From the NCBI GenBank assembly GCA_007130825.1, contig SLRT01000132.1, forward strand, positions 1 through 38,716: a stretch of 38,716 nt of DNA. The letters are read 5' to 3'. The position numbers and the translations under genes are program-made. This stretch comes from Syntrophomonadaceae bacterium. GTDB taxonomy: Bacteria; Bacillota; Dethiobacteria; DTU022. This document shows positions 15,797 to 26,567 of this stretch, one piece after another. The number at the start of each line of letters is the position of its first letter. Positions within the stretch are counted from its first letter, which is position 1. The notes beneath the pieces are model-generated. The model saw only the letters and a list, made by a program, of their open reading frames with translations. It was not told the DNA's origin and did no database searches.

Positions 15797-16984
15797 CTAA
15801 TTGCGCTCCAGGATCATGGCCATGCCCATACCACCGCCCACGCAGAGGGTAGCAAGCCCGTATTTATTATTACGCCTGGCCATTTCATGGAGGAGGGTGA
15901 CAACCAGGCGGGCCCCGGTGCAGCCTACCGGGTGACCGAGACCGATACCGCTGCCGTTTACATTGACCAGATCCCGGTTTAATTCAAGCAGTTTTTCACA
16001 GGCCAGGTACTGGGCGGCAAAAGCTTCGTTTAGTTCGATCAATTCCATCTCTTTTAGAGACATTCCCGCCTTCTTCAGCGCTTTCTCTGTAGCCGGCACC
16101 GGGCCATAGCCCATCAGGTCCGGTTCTACCCCTGCCCAGGCATAGGAAACGATACGGGCGAGCGGTTTTAAACCTAAAGATTCCGCTTTCCCGGCGCTCA
16201 TAACTACTACAGCGGCGGCGCCGTCATTTAAACCGGAGGAGTTTCCGGCGGTTACGCTACCTTCCCTGCGAAATACCGGTTTTAATTTGGCCAGGTTTTC
16301 CCGGGAAATATCACGGCGCGGATGTTCGTCGGTATCGACAACTGTTTCTCCTTTGCCGGTGCGAACAGTCACCGGCGCTATCTCTTCCCTGAAGCGTCCG
16401 TTGTCGATCGCCTCTATTGCCTTAAGGTTGCTGCGGGCGGCAATTTCGTCCTGTTCTTCACGGCTGATCTGGTATTTTTCGGCCAGGCGTTCTGCTGTTT
16501 CACCCATCATAATTTTATACACGGGGTCGGTGAGCATTTCCCACAGGGCATCAGTCATTTCGCCGTGCTGCAGCCTCTGGCCCCAGCGGGCTCCTTTAAG
16601 CACGTAGGGAGCAGAACTCATCGACTCAACCCCGCCGGCAACTACTATTTCTGCATCACCGAGGATTATTTCCTGGCAGGCGGACGCTATGGACTGCATC
16701 GCCGAACTGCACTGGCGCTGGATGGTAAAACCGGTGGTTTGCACAGGAAACCCTGTTTCCAGCGCGATACAGCGGGCAATGTTTGGTTCGTCGCTGCGCT
16801 GGCTGCAGTTGCCGAAAATAACTTCTTCGACCTGCTCTTTTTTTAAGCCTCCGGCGCGGCGGACTGCTTCTTCGACAACTGTAGCGCCGAGATGTAAAGC
16901 GGAAACGCTGCGGAAAGCCCCGCCGAAGTCGCCGATCGGTGTGCGGGCTGCGCTTACAATTACCGGCTCTTTATGTTTGAGCAT
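15797..16984 (-). CDS. thlA: Acetyl-CoA C-acetyltransferase (thiolase)
   Basis: It condenses two acetyl-CoA to acetoacetyl-CoA or cleaves acetoacetyl-CoA. The 395 residues are full length. The nucleophilic Cys92 is in [33 protein letters not shown] is the substrate loop and [10 protein letters not shown] the conserved Asn region. His351 is in GLGHPVG and the acid/base Cys381 is in [10 protein letters not shown]. The start is ATG at 16984 with GGAGG upstream. It heads the thl-crt-hbd group and is separated from metF by a terminator, so its transcript is probably independent of the acs operon although both use acetyl-CoA. The gene symbol is by function; a phaA-type role is possible. Confidence 0.94.
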   Translation of the reverse strand: MLKHKEPVIVSAARTPIGDFGGAFRSVSALHLGATVVEEAVRRAGGLKKEQVEEVIFGNCSQRSDEPNIARCIALETGFPVQTTGFTIQRQCSSAMQSIASACQEIILGDAEIVVAGGVESMSSAPYVLKGARWGQRLQHGEMTDALWEMLTDPVYKIMMGETAERLAEKYQISREEQDEIAARSNLKAIEAIDNGRFREEIAPVTVRTGKGETVVDTDEHPRRDISRENLAKLKPVFRREGSVTAGNSSGLNDGAAAVVVMSAGKAESLGLKPLARIVSYAWAGVEPDLMGYGPVPATEKALKKAGMSLKEMELIELNEAFAAQYLACEKLLELNRDLVNVNGSGIGLGHPVGCTGARLVVTLLHEMARRNNKYGLATLCVGGGMGMAMILERN

Positions 16985-17062
16985 GGATCTACCTCCATTT
17001 AATCTGGCCTTTAAGATTTTTAAGCTCTTCAGTGTCTCTGCTTTGATCTTTAACCCCGTTTC

Positions 17063-17134
17063 CAGGGACGAGTATATCGGGACAGAAGGTTATTACAGGA
17101 CGCCTCCGCTCTTAGAGCGAAACGAACGTCCCTG
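17063..17134 (-). repeat. Inverted-repeat element upstream of thl
   Basis: CAGGGACG (17063-17070) and CGTCCCTG (17127-17134) are perfect complements 56 bases apart. Between them lies a small hairpin, CGCTCTAAGAGCG on the minus strand. The element sits in the thl 5' region, after the metF terminator. It could be a structured leader of the thl mRNA or the relic of a small palindromic repeat. I cannot match it to a known riboswitch. Confidence 0.45.
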
Positions 17135-17144
17135 CCGGGCGCTT

Positions 17145-17175
17145 CTTAAAAAAGACAGGCCTCAAAAGGCCTGTC
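17145..17175 (-). terminator. Terminator of the acs-metF operon
   Basis: GACAGGCCT (17154-17162) and AGGCCTGTC (17167-17175) form a nine-base stem with a four-base loop. On the minus strand the hairpin is followed by six T residues (17153-17148). It lies about 50 bases after the metF stop. Confidence 0.93.
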
Positions 17176-17228
17176 GTCGGTGGTTTGCTGCCGTGATTGA
17201 GTGGAGATATTGCCCCTGCAGATCTAGT

Positions 17229-18155
17229 TTATACTTTTGGGCGGGGGTACAACCCGGCCCGTTCTACAATTTCGGGGACAATCTCTTCCCAGGCTATGGC
17301 CATGATGTGAACTCCGGCCACTCCCTCGATTTCCTGTAATCGCTGGATGGTTTCGATACATACATTCAGGCCTTCTACCTTTTTCTTTTCTGCTCCTTTA
17401 ATCCTTTCGATCAGCTGATCGGGAATAGTGATCCCGGACACGTTGTTTTTCATGTACCTGGCCGCTCCCAGGGATTTGATCGGGGTTACGCCGCCTAAAA
17501 TAGCCACTTTTTTGTGCAGGCCGCGCGCCCGGACCATTTCCATCCACTTTTCGAAACGGTCAAGGTCGAAAATACACTGGGTCTGGATAAAACTCGCCCC
17601 GGCATTGATTTTTTTCTCCAGGCGGTCAACGCGGTATTCGAACGGATCGGAAAAGGGATTTTCAACCGCACCGAGATAATAGCTAATCGGCGCCTCGAGT
17701 TCATCTCCGCCCATAAAGCGGTTTTCATCACGCATATCCTTCAGGCCCTTGAGCAGCTGCATGGAATCAATATCGTAAACCCCTTTGGAGCTGCCTTCGT
17801 TTCCGAAGATCTGGTGATCCCCGGACAGGCAGAGGATGTTTTTCATCCCCAGGGCTTCTGCGCCCAAAACGTCGCTCTGGATACAGATCCGGTTGCGGTC
17901 GCGCACAGTAATCTGGATGATCGGTTCCAGGCCCATTTGGACCAGGGTAGCCCCGCAGGCGATGCTGGAAGTGCGCACGATCGCCGTCTGGTTGTCGGTG
18001 ATATTAAAGGCGTCGACATGGTTTTTCATTTCTTCGGCATGGTGCTTAAGCTGGGTGATATCGGCACTCTTCGGCGGGCCGAGTTCACCGGTGACAACAA
18101 AATTTCCGCTGTTAATTACTTTTTCCAGGTTACTCCCCGCGATCAATTCTAACAT
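17229..18155 (-). CDS. metF: 5,10-methylenetetrahydrofolate reductase, catalytic subunit
   Basis: It reduces methylene-THF to methyl-THF, the last methyl-branch step before transfer to the corrinoid protein. The 308-residue TIM barrel has FVVTGELGPPKSADI near the start, the folate/flavin segment FNITDNQTAIVRTSSIACG, NILCLSGDH, and AGASFIQTQCIFDLDRFEKW with AILGGVTPIKS. ATG at 18155 directly abuts GGGAGG. TTG at 18146, nine bases after GGAGG, may be the real start. The 5' end overlaps metV (stop 18130), which supports a MetFV complex as in acetogens such as Moorella. It is the last gene before the terminator at 17145. The electron donor (NADH, ferredoxin or bifurcation) cannot be decided here; no hdrA-type genes follow. 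Confidence 0.94.
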   Translation of the reverse strand: MLELIAGSNLEKVINSGNFVVTGELGPPKSADITQLKHHAEEMKNHVDAFNITDNQTAIVRTSSIACGATLVQMGLEPIIQITVRDRNRICIQSDVLGAEALGMKNILCLSGDHQIFGNEGSSKGVYDIDSMQLLKGLKDMRDENRFMGGDELEAPISYYLGAVENPFSDPFEYRVDRLEKKINAGASFIQTQCIFDLDRFEKWMEMVRARGLHKKVAILGGVTPIKSLGAARYMKNNVSGITIPDQLIERIKGAEKKKVEGLNVCIETIQRLQEIEGVAGVHIMAIAWEEIVPEIVERAGLYPRPKV

Positions 18156-18810
18156 CCTCCCTTACTGTGGTTCTCGGTCCCCCGTGATGTGATGACGACC
18201 AGTCCTTGGGAGGCTGAATCTCGGTCAGGTCGCTAATACGGCCAAAGCTGGCAAGGCGGTCGTGGATCAACTGCCAGGCGCATTCGATATCTTCACTTAC
18301 CTCACATTTGCCTTCAGCAGATCCACCGCAGGGTCCGTTGAGGATGCTTTTAGCACAGCGGGTAATCGGACAGATACCCATGGTCAGGTGCAGGACACAG
18401 TCGCCACAACCAAGGCAGCGTTCCGCCCATACGCCCTGTTCGGTGGGATAACCCATAGAAGTCGTGTTCAGGCCGGGGACTACTCTTAGCGACGGGACAT
18501 GCTCGATCATGGTCTGAACCCCAACCCCGCAGGCAAGAGAAACTATAAGGTCATAGCTTTTCAGCTTTTCCAAAACCTCGTCTATAAATTCATACTCGCA
18601 CTGCCTTTCGATCGAAAACACTTCTACCGCACCACTTTGATTTTCTTTCTTGCGGTGGATGCGGAGAAGAGCCGCCGTTTCTTCGGCTTCTTTTTCGCCG
18701 CCGGCCATACAAACCCCCACACAGGTATTGCATCCCAGCACACAGATGCGTTCGTAGGGGGCTGCCATAGCCGCTATTTCTTCCAGCGGCTTGCGTTCAG
18801 CGATTATCAT
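18130..18810 (-). CDS. metV: MetV, zinc-binding partner subunit of methylene-THF reductase
   Basis: In acetogens MetV forms a complex with MetF and is needed for its activity. The 226-residue protein has an N-terminal cysteine cluster (Cys23, Cys27, Cys30, Cys34 in VLGCNTCVGVC). A central Rossmann-like part contains YDLIVSLACGVGVQTM. The C-terminal half has dense cysteines (CLGCGDC, GICPITRCAKS, GPCGG, GKCEV) able to hold zinc or an Fe-S cluster. This matches the MTHFR C-terminal zinc-binding family. The start is ATG at 18810 after GAAGGTGAG. It lies 46 bases after acsE and overlaps metF. Confidence 0.92.
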   Translation of the reverse strand: MIIAERKPLEEIAAMAAPYERICVLGCNTCVGVCMAGGEKEAEETAALLRIHRKKENQSGAVEVFSIERQCEYEFIDEVLEKLKSYDLIVSLACGVGVQTMIEHVPSLRVVPGLNTTSMGYPTEQGVWAERCLGCGDCVLHLTMGICPITRCAKSILNGPCGGSAEGKCEVSEDIECAWQLIHDRLASFGRISDLTEIQPPKDWSSSHHGGPRTTVREDVRIDRGE

Positions 18811-18856
18811 TTACTCACCTTCCCTTCAGCAATCATGGTCTGCTCACAAATATTGT

Positions 18857-20646
<1,790 letters not shown>

Positions 20647-20673
20647 TTAAATACTCCTTTCATTAAATGGTTC

Positions 20674-20785
20674 GTAAAGGGTATGGTAATAAACCCTTAC
20701 TTTTTGCTGATTTTGTTCGGTGTTGGTGTTTTTTAAAACCCCCACCATGACCCCTCGCTCCTCAAAAGGGAGGAGAATCATTTCC
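20674..20785 (-). repeat. Hairpin-rich spacer between acsC and acsD
   Basis: The spacer (20647-20810) has no gene. It contains CTCCTC/GAGGAG (20758-20763 and 20770-20775) inside a stretch rich in CCCC runs that looks like a dispersed palindromic (REP-like) repeat. A second hairpin, GTAAAGGGT/ACCCTTAC, lies at 20674-20700. Neither has a run of T on the minus strand, so they are unlikely terminators but may mark an mRNA processing or stability site. A repeat-family claim needs genome-wide comparison. Confidence 0.45.
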
Positions 20786-20810
20786 TTCGCTGGAAGTTCG
20801 GCGATCCTTT

Positions 20811-22139
20811 TTAGCCAAAGTTTTCCTTGGCGTACTTAGTTATGCCGGAGGCTTCACGCGGGCCGACCATTACCTCCCAGCCTGATTCCTCCTCCAGGGT
20901 TCCCTTAAGCACGGCCACGTGGCCCGGAAGGACCAGCTTGCGGTGCTTGACCTTGTCTTCCAACCCTGCTTTTTTGATTGCTTCGGCAATTGTTTCGGCA
21001 GAGAACTTGTTGTCTGCATAAGCGGTGAGCACGGAAATACCGCCGGTATCCACCGACAGGATCCGGCTGGGGATTCGTGAACTTTCCACTTCACCTTCGA
21101 CAATAAAGTAGGTCAGGGAAAAGTTGGTGGTCACATAGACCGGAGATTCCTCGCCGGCTTCGCCGACTTCATATAAGCCGGCTTCAACAGCAATCGGCTT
21201 TTGCGGGTCGGTATAGAGGTTCTGGCGCCAGGATAACAGCGGCAGAAGCTGCTGCTTTTCACAGGCCTTGAGCACGACGACATCGGCATACTTGCTTAAA
21301 TAGACCCCGGCCTGGATAACCTCTTCACGAGGATCTTCCTTGGTCGTCAGGGCAATGGCCGGATAACCGAAGGGACGGAATTTCTTGCGTACCGCCAGGC
21401 GGCGGAACTGGGTCAGGTCTGCCAGCACCTGGCTGGTTTCCCGCGCTCCGCTGTCTAAAACCAGCTCCTTGTATCCGAGGGCGACCACTTTTTCAACCAG
21501 CTCGGCAGTGTTATGAAGATCACTGCCTTTTACCACGAGCGGACAGCCCTTGTTTTTGGCCAGTTCAGTCATTTTTTCATAGTTGTCCCCCGTAGCAGCA
21601 TGGATAAGGGGCTTGCGGTCGGCAACTACTTCGAGGGCCCCCTCGATAACTGCCGGATCTTCGGCCATCAGGACCATGGCTTTTTCAGTTTTTCCCGCCA
21701 CTGCCTCGACAGTTGCCTTGAATTTGCCGGCATCGCCGGAATCGCATTTTACAGCTACCATGTCGGTTACATAGTGCATACCGACCCGGTCAAATTCCAG
21801 GTCGTTAAAAGCTTCTGCTTTAGCCGCAGAATCTTCAGTGTCGCTGATTAAAACAGCAACTCCGGTTGGATGGAAAAAGCGCTTGTCATGACGGAACAAC
21901 TCTGTTTCCTCACCCAACTCTACAACATGATCTCCTGTCCCAACCGTAACCTTTTTGATCGGCGGTGCGGCAGCGGAATCAAGGGCTTCCTTAGCCTCAT
22001 CAGTAACATATGGGCAGGCCGATAATTCGGCCTTGCCGCTGGCAAGGGCCATAGCGAAAGCCAGGCAGGTCGGTGAACCGCATTCTTTGCAATTTGTTTT
22101 CGGTAAATGCTTATAGATTTCTAAACCGGTTAAACCCAT
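20811..22139 (-). CDS. acsC: Corrinoid/iron-sulfur protein, large subunit
   Basis: This subunit binds the low-potential [4Fe-4S] cluster used to reactivate cobalt and provides half of the cobamide-binding interface. The 442 residues begin with the cluster domain: Cys17, Cys20, Cys25 and Cys42 within HLPKTNCKECGSPTCLAFA and LSACPYV. A TIM barrel with MHYVTDMVAVKCDSGD, MAEDPAVIEGAL and VVKGSDLHN follows. The C-terminal Rossmann-like cobalamin domain includes YFIVEGEVESSRIPSRILSVDTGG and LPGHVAVLKGTLEEESGWEVMVGPREASGI. The start is ATG at 22139 with AAAGGAG. No reductive activator gene (acsV type) accompanies it in this window. Confidence 0.96.
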   Translation of the reverse strand: MGLTGLEIYKHLPKTNCKECGSPTCLAFAMALASGKAELSACPYVTDEAKEALDSAAAPPIKKVTVGTGDHVVELGEETELFRHDKRFFHPTGVAVLISDTEDSAAKAEAFNDLEFDRVGMHYVTDMVAVKCDSGDAGKFKATVEAVAGKTEKAMVLMAEDPAVIEGALEVVADRKPLIHAATGDNYEKMTELAKNKGCPLVVKGSDLHNTAELVEKVVALGYKELVLDSGARETSQVLADLTQFRRLAVRKKFRPFGYPAIALTTKEDPREEVIQAGVYLSKYADVVVLKACEKQQLLPLLSWRQNLYTDPQKPIAVEAGLYEVGEAGEESPVYVTTNFSLTYFIVEGEVESSRIPSRILSVDTGGISVLTAYADNKFSAETIAEAIKKAGLEDKVKHRKLVLPGHVAVLKGTLEEESGWEVMVGPREASGITKYAKENFG

Positions 22140-22180
22140 TAATACTCTACTCCTTTCTTGTCTTCATATAAGCTGAGCGG

Positions 22181-22220
22181 AAAAAGCTTCGGTTTCATCG
22201 TCATCTCCACCGAAGCTTTT
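22181..22220 (-). terminator. Terminator-like hairpin between acsB and acsC
   Basis: AAAAGCTTCGGT (22182-22193) and ACCGAAGCTTTT (22209-22220) make a perfect 12-base stem with a 15-base loop. On the minus strand the hairpin ends in five T residues followed by CCGC. It lies inside the operon, 13 bases after the acsB stop. It may be a leaky terminator or a stabilising 3' hairpin that sets a lower level of acsCDE-metVF mRNA relative to acsAB. The structure is directly visible; the function is inferred. Confidence 0.65.
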
Positions 22221-22232
22221 CTCCTTTTCTTA

Positions 22233-24443
22233 TTACATCAGCGGATCCATGGAGAGGGCCGGGTGGCCCTTTTCTTCAAGGAAGGGCAGGATTTCATCCG
22301 CTGTGCTACCGACAGTTTCATCGGCGATCTTGTCGACGAAATCAGAGCCAAGACCTTCTTCTTCGGCTCTCTTGCGCAGTTCGTCACCGAGCGATTCTTT
22401 GAGCTCTTTCGGCGCCCAGACCAGGCGGGCCAGTCCGCCGTCGGCGCTGATGAACTTGCGGCTCAAGACGTACGCCCGGCCGTGGCCCATAAACCCGGGA
22501 GTCTGTACCCCGCCGCCGACAGAGCCGGCCAGGGTGGAAAAAGTCATTCCCACCGGGGTGTCTCCACCATACTCGCGGGTGGTAATCATTACCCCGTTCG
22601 CTTCGGGCAGAATAGCCATGATACATTCGAAACAACCGCAGGAAGTCATTGGACGATCCATGAAGCTGTACATCGAGCACTCTTCAATCATCCGGTTGGT
22701 ATTCTGGTAGACGTACTCATTGACCGAGTCCCAGATCCCTTTTTCCTCGTCCTGCAATCCTTCTTTCTTTATCGGGCGGTTCGGACCGGTCGGGTCAATC
22801 TCGTAAGCCGCCTTACCGTCCAGCCAGCTTACTGCGCCGCACAGCCCGAGTCGTTCGGGAGTGACCACGCAGCAGTGGTTGGGGGCAAAAGACTGGCAGA
22901 GAATGCAGGAGTAGAATTCATCCACTGATTCGTCAGTAAGGCCTTTTAAACGCTCGTCGCGGGCAGTATAGAATTCCCTGGCCCGTTGTATTTCCTCTTC
23001 CACCTTATCGGCATCGGTGATCAGGGTCACCTGCACGCGGTCAACGATGGAGGGAAACTCGTCTTTGAACTTGGCGACGAGCAGTTCGCCGTAATCCCTG
23101 ATCTTGAAGCCCTTGGCGGCGGCATCCTTGCTGATGCGCATCCAGATCGTATCACGCTGGGCCATGTGCCACAGACCTTCACCATAGTTAATCAGGTAAT
23201 GCAGACGGCGCTCAAGGACACTCTCGAAGTCTTCCTGCATCTTACGGCCAAATATTTTAACTACCAGGCCAAACGGCAGGGCGCTACCTTCTTCGACATC
23301 GTCGAGCTCGGGCCCGATCACCTCGATCTTCCCGTCCTCAATTTCATCTTCACCGACCATCTCCACCAGCTCGAAAGCGGTGGTTTTACTGCCTCCAAAC
23401 TCGACCCGCATGTCCCCTTTACGGATTACCTCGCCTTCAAAAGCGGGGCCGACAGTGATCGGGATGGGGATATCGAGGATTTTCAGCTTAATGCCGCGAA
23501 TTTCCATCGCCACCTGCAACATATCCTCGTAATTGGGATGCGATACGTACCAGTTGGGAACCTGCTCATCTTCGGGCAACTCCTGGTCGGTAATTACCGG
23601 AAAACCGAGGAAAATCGCCGCAAAATGGGCCGCTACCTGCACTTCGTCTATTTCGCCGAGCTGCAGGACAAAAGCCCGCACCCTTCTGCGCTGGTAATCG
23701 CGGGTATTTTCGCGCTCTCCGGGCGGAATACCGCCGAAAGCAATACCGGCACGCAGGGCGTAGTTTACAGCATGGATAACCTGGGTAAAGTTACCGATCG
23801 GAAAAGCGATAAAGTCAATTCCGAGCTTACACCCGGCCTCGATGGCCTGTTCAACAACCTGGTTGCAGAGAAAGATCATAAAACCCTTACTCTGCAGGTC
23901 CATGACCAGCTTGCCGACATCTTCGCTTGACTTGCCTTTACCCATGATCACCGCCTGGCCGGGGATAGTCCAGTCAACCAGAAGAATGCCGTAACGGCGG
24001 ACCACAGGGTCGCCGAGGAACCCGGTCCAGGGCTCCACGTGCGGCCTTACGCCGTCTAAGTAACGCAGGGCTTCAATTATTTCAGCCGAGTAAGCGGCTG
24101 CTTCCCCGCAGAGACGGGCATTGTGGAAGTTTAACTCCTCGCTGATCTGGTTGCGCATGCGGTTAAGAATCGGGGGCAGATCGCCCAATTTTTCGACCGC
24201 TTCACCACTCAAAGCCCGGATCACCGGCAGGTAATAGCCGGTATCGGGATAGCCGACCGGCTTGTCTGGGCCGTGATTTTTTATCGCCTGGTTCAGCAAT
24301 ATCTCCGCATAACTGGTAGCGATAACCGCTCCATCATATGCTTTTTCAAATAGTTTCACCGGCGGATTTGATTCATCAACTGCGCCGTCAAATATCTCAT
24401 CAAATGATCCTTCCCAGTCGCGGGACAGAACACCTTCACTCAT
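22233..24443 (-). CDS. acsB: Acetyl-CoA synthase (CODH/ACS alpha subunit)
   Basis: It assembles acetyl-CoA from CO, the methyl group on AcsCD and CoA at the Ni-Ni-[4Fe-4S] A-cluster. The 736-residue protein has the usual three-domain bacterial layout. The six A-cluster cysteines are all present: Cys513, Cys516, Cys525, Cys535, Cys602 and Cys604. Their spacing equals that of the Moorella enzyme (506, 509, 518, 528, 595, 597), with a constant offset of seven. The N-terminal helical domain that contacts AcsA (from IFDGAVDES to about 310) is present, so this is the bacterial, not the archaeal short form. The start is ATG at 24443 after AAGGAGG, 28 bases downstream of acsA, consistent with a tight AcsA2B2 complex and CO channel. 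Confidence 0.98.
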   Translation of the reverse strand: MSEGVLSRDWEGSFDEIFDGAVDESNPPVKLFEKAYDGAVIATSYAEILLNQAIKNHGPDKPVGYPDTGYYLPVIRALSGEAVEKLGDLPPILNRMRNQISEELNFHNARLCGEAAAYSAEIIEALRYLDGVRPHVEPWTGFLGDPVVRRYGILLVDWTIPGQAVIMGKGKSSEDVGKLVMDLQSKGFMIFLCNQVVEQAIEAGCKLGIDFIAFPIGNFTQVIHAVNYALRAGIAFGGIPPGERENTRDYQRRRVRAFVLQLGEIDEVQVAAHFAAIFLGFPVITDQELPEDEQVPNWYVSHPNYEDMLQVAMEIRGIKLKILDIPIPITVGPAFEGEVIRKGDMRVEFGGSKTTAFELVEMVGEDEIEDGKIEVIGPELDDVEEGSALPFGLVVKIFGRKMQEDFESVLERRLHYLINYGEGLWHMAQRDTIWMRISKDAAAKGFKIRDYGELLVAKFKDEFPSIVDRVQVTLITDADKVEEEIQRAREFYTARDERLKGLTDESVDEFYSCILCQSFAPNHCCVVTPERLGLCGAVSWLDGKAAYEIDPTGPNRPIKKEGLQDEEKGIWDSVNEYVYQNTNRMIEECSMYSFMDRPMTSCGCFECIMAILPEANGVMITTREYGGDTPVGMTFSTLAGSVGGGVQTPGFMGHGRAYVLSRKFISADGGLARLVWAPKELKESLGDELRKRAEEEGLGSDFVDKIADETVGSTADEILPFLEEKGHPALSMDPLM

Positions 24444-24471
24444 TATTCGTGCCTCCTTTTTAGCAATATCC

Positions 24472-26442
24472 TTACCATCCGGCGGATAATTCAGTTTCGA
24501 ATTTTTCAGCAGTTTCTTTGTGCACTTTCAGTTTCCATGTCCGCTCGTCCAGCGCCCCGAGGATCTTTTCAGCCGCTTTTTCCGGGTCTTCCTCCCAGAT
24601 AAAATAGCCGCCGTAGACGTCTTCGGCAATCTGTAAGGCGATACCGTCAACCAGGGCGCTGCCGGTTACCTCGGGCACAACCCCCACATGGGTCGGGACA
24701 CCAAGGGTAACACACCAGCTGCCAATGGAAACGGCTTTTTCACTCATTGCTTCCGGAGCAGAAGCGACGAAGGGAACCTTCGGAACATCAACGCCCCACT
24801 GGCGGGCAAGAGCAGTAGTCAGGTCATAGGCCCGGGAGTTATCCACACAGGAGCCCATATGAAAGACCAGGGGCAGATCTTCTTTAAGTTTGTCTTTATT
24901 GGCCTCGTTAAGGGTCTTGTAAAATGCTTTCAGACCTTCACCGGCATATTCTTCCACCGCTTCGGCATTCATAAGCCCGAGCTTGGCGGCGGTGCCGGCG
25001 GCACAGCCGGTGGCGACAATTAAGACATTGTTTTTTGCCAGTTCTTTAATCAGGTAGGCGCCGCTCGCATCATGCGGCACACGCAGGTTGTTACAACCGG
25101 CAAAAAGCACTACCCCGCGAAGCTGCCCGGAATCGACCGCGTCGGTAATTACCTTGATCGGTTCTTCCGGATTGACAGCTCCAAGCACTTCTTCCATCGC
25201 TTCCATGCTGAAGCCGGCAGTTAGTTTATGCTTGATCTCTGGAATGTCAACTTCCTTGTCCTTGCGCTCTTTGAAAGCCTCAATGGCCAGGGTGACCACT
25301 TCGCGGGCTTTCTCCACAGCGCGAGCTTCGGTAAATTCCACATGGTAGGATCCCGGAATTTTGGAGTGGGACATGGTGGTAACGACCCGAGTGTGGTAAC
25401 AATCCGCCACGGCTTTCACCCCGGGCATAATACACTGCACATCCACAACCATCAGGTCGACAGCGCCGGTCATAATTGGCAGTTCCTGGGATAGGAAGTT
25501 GGTCAGCACCGGCACTCCCTGACGCATCAGCACCTCGTTACCGGTACAGCAAATACCCATGCACTTTACCCCTTTAGCCCCGGCCGCTTCTGCTTCTGAT
25601 TTCATTTCGCGGGCCTGGCGGACAATCATCTCGCTTAATAGGGGGTTATGACCGTGCACGGCGATATTAACCATGTCAGGATCGATCACCCCGAAGTTTG
25701 CCTCGGTGGTCACCGGTTTCGGCGTGCCAAAAAGGATGTCGGAAAGGTCGGTGGCAATGTGCATACCGATATAATCAGCCAGGGAAGTCTTCAGTCCCTG
25801 GAAAATCAGGTTAACCGGATCGTGGTCTACACCCATATGGGTCGAACCCATTATCTCGGATATAGAAGTATGGACACTGCGCGGCTGGATGTTGCAGTCG
25901 GTGAAGACTTTCATTCTTTCCGGCACGACCGTTGTTTCCAACCATTTGCACGGTTCCTCGTTAATCTTGGTGAAGTCGGATTCGGCATGAGTAAGGACTT
26001 CTTTTAAGAGCTCCTTATCATCTTTACCGTCAGCGGAGAGGCCGAGTCTGTCAGCCACCCGGTGCAGTTTTTCCGGGTCTTCAATTGAATAATCAGGGGC
26101 TTTACCTTCGAGTAATTCATGAATGGTATAGATCATATGCCGGCTGTGGTCGGCGTGAGCGCCGCAGCCGCCGGCAATGGCCCTTATCAGGTTGCGGGCG
26201 ACAATGGTATAACCGTGAGCGCCGCAAACACCTTTCGATGACTTCTTGGTAATCCGGCAGGGCCCCTGCAGGCAAATCCGGCAGCAAACCCCGGTCCGCC
26301 CAAAGTTACACTGGGGCTGCATATTTACATAACGCTCATATGCAGTCTCAACCTGGCCGTTAGCGCTGTTCGTATCGATCACAGACAGCGCTGCCGGATC
26401 TATCGTCCTTCTGTTGTCAATTTTTTTCTTTCCTTCGGACAT
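24472..26442 (-). CDS. acsA: Carbon monoxide dehydrogenase (CODH/ACS beta subunit)
   Basis: It reduces CO2 to CO (or oxidises CO) at a Ni-Fe-S C-cluster and passes CO to AcsB. The 656 residues are full length. D-cluster ligands Cys45 and Cys53 and B-cluster ligands Cys54, Cys57, Cys62 and Cys73 follow the known spacing. C-cluster ligands are visible as the HGH motif (263-265), GICCTGNE (298-299), Cys337 in DVQCIMPG, Cys450 in AGCNN, Cys480 in ATGCAAG and Cys532 in GSCVDN. The catalytic Lys is probably in the HSKIPGS segment or nearby. The start is ATG at 26442 after AAGGAGG. It follows cooC after about 125 bases and precedes acsB by 28. Confidence 0.98.
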   Translation of the reverse strand: MSEGKKKIDNRRTIDPAALSVIDTNSANGQVETAYERYVNMQPQCNFGRTGVCCRICLQGPCRITKKSSKGVCGAHGYTIVARNLIRAIAGGCGAHADHSRHMIYTIHELLEGKAPDYSIEDPEKLHRVADRLGLSADGKDDKELLKEVLTHAESDFTKINEEPCKWLETTVVPERMKVFTDCNIQPRSVHTSISEIMGSTHMGVDHDPVNLIFQGLKTSLADYIGMHIATDLSDILFGTPKPVTTEANFGVIDPDMVNIAVHGHNPLLSEMIVRQAREMKSEAEAAGAKGVKCMGICCTGNEVLMRQGVPVLTNFLSQELPIMTGAVDLMVVDVQCIMPGVKAVADCYHTRVVTTMSHSKIPGSYHVEFTEARAVEKAREVVTLAIEAFKERKDKEVDIPEIKHKLTAGFSMEAMEEVLGAVNPEEPIKVITDAVDSGQLRGVVLFAGCNNLRVPHDASGAYLIKELAKNNVLIVATGCAAGTAAKLGLMNAEAVEEYAGEGLKAFYKTLNEANKDKLKEDLPLVFHMGSCVDNSRAYDLTTALARQWGVDVPKVPFVASAPEAMSEKAVSIGSWCVTLGVPTHVGVVPEVTGSALVDGIALQIAEDVYGGYFIWEEDPEKAAEKILGALDERTWKLKVHKETAEKFETELSAGW

Positions 26443-26567
26443 TATCTGGTTTAACCTCCTTGTAGGTTTGTAAGATAAGAATGTTGCTCATTCAATAAAT
26501 CTAAACTGTCCCCTTGAAATTTATTTCACTTTAATAAACGCTAAATAACAACCGGTAATGTGAATAA

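Noticed and set aside
22158-23930. Long plus-strand open frames of 256 and 314 codons opposite acsB
   Set aside because: They lie wholly antisense to a clearly identified acetyl-CoA synthase, have no recognisable domains, and arise from its biased codon use.
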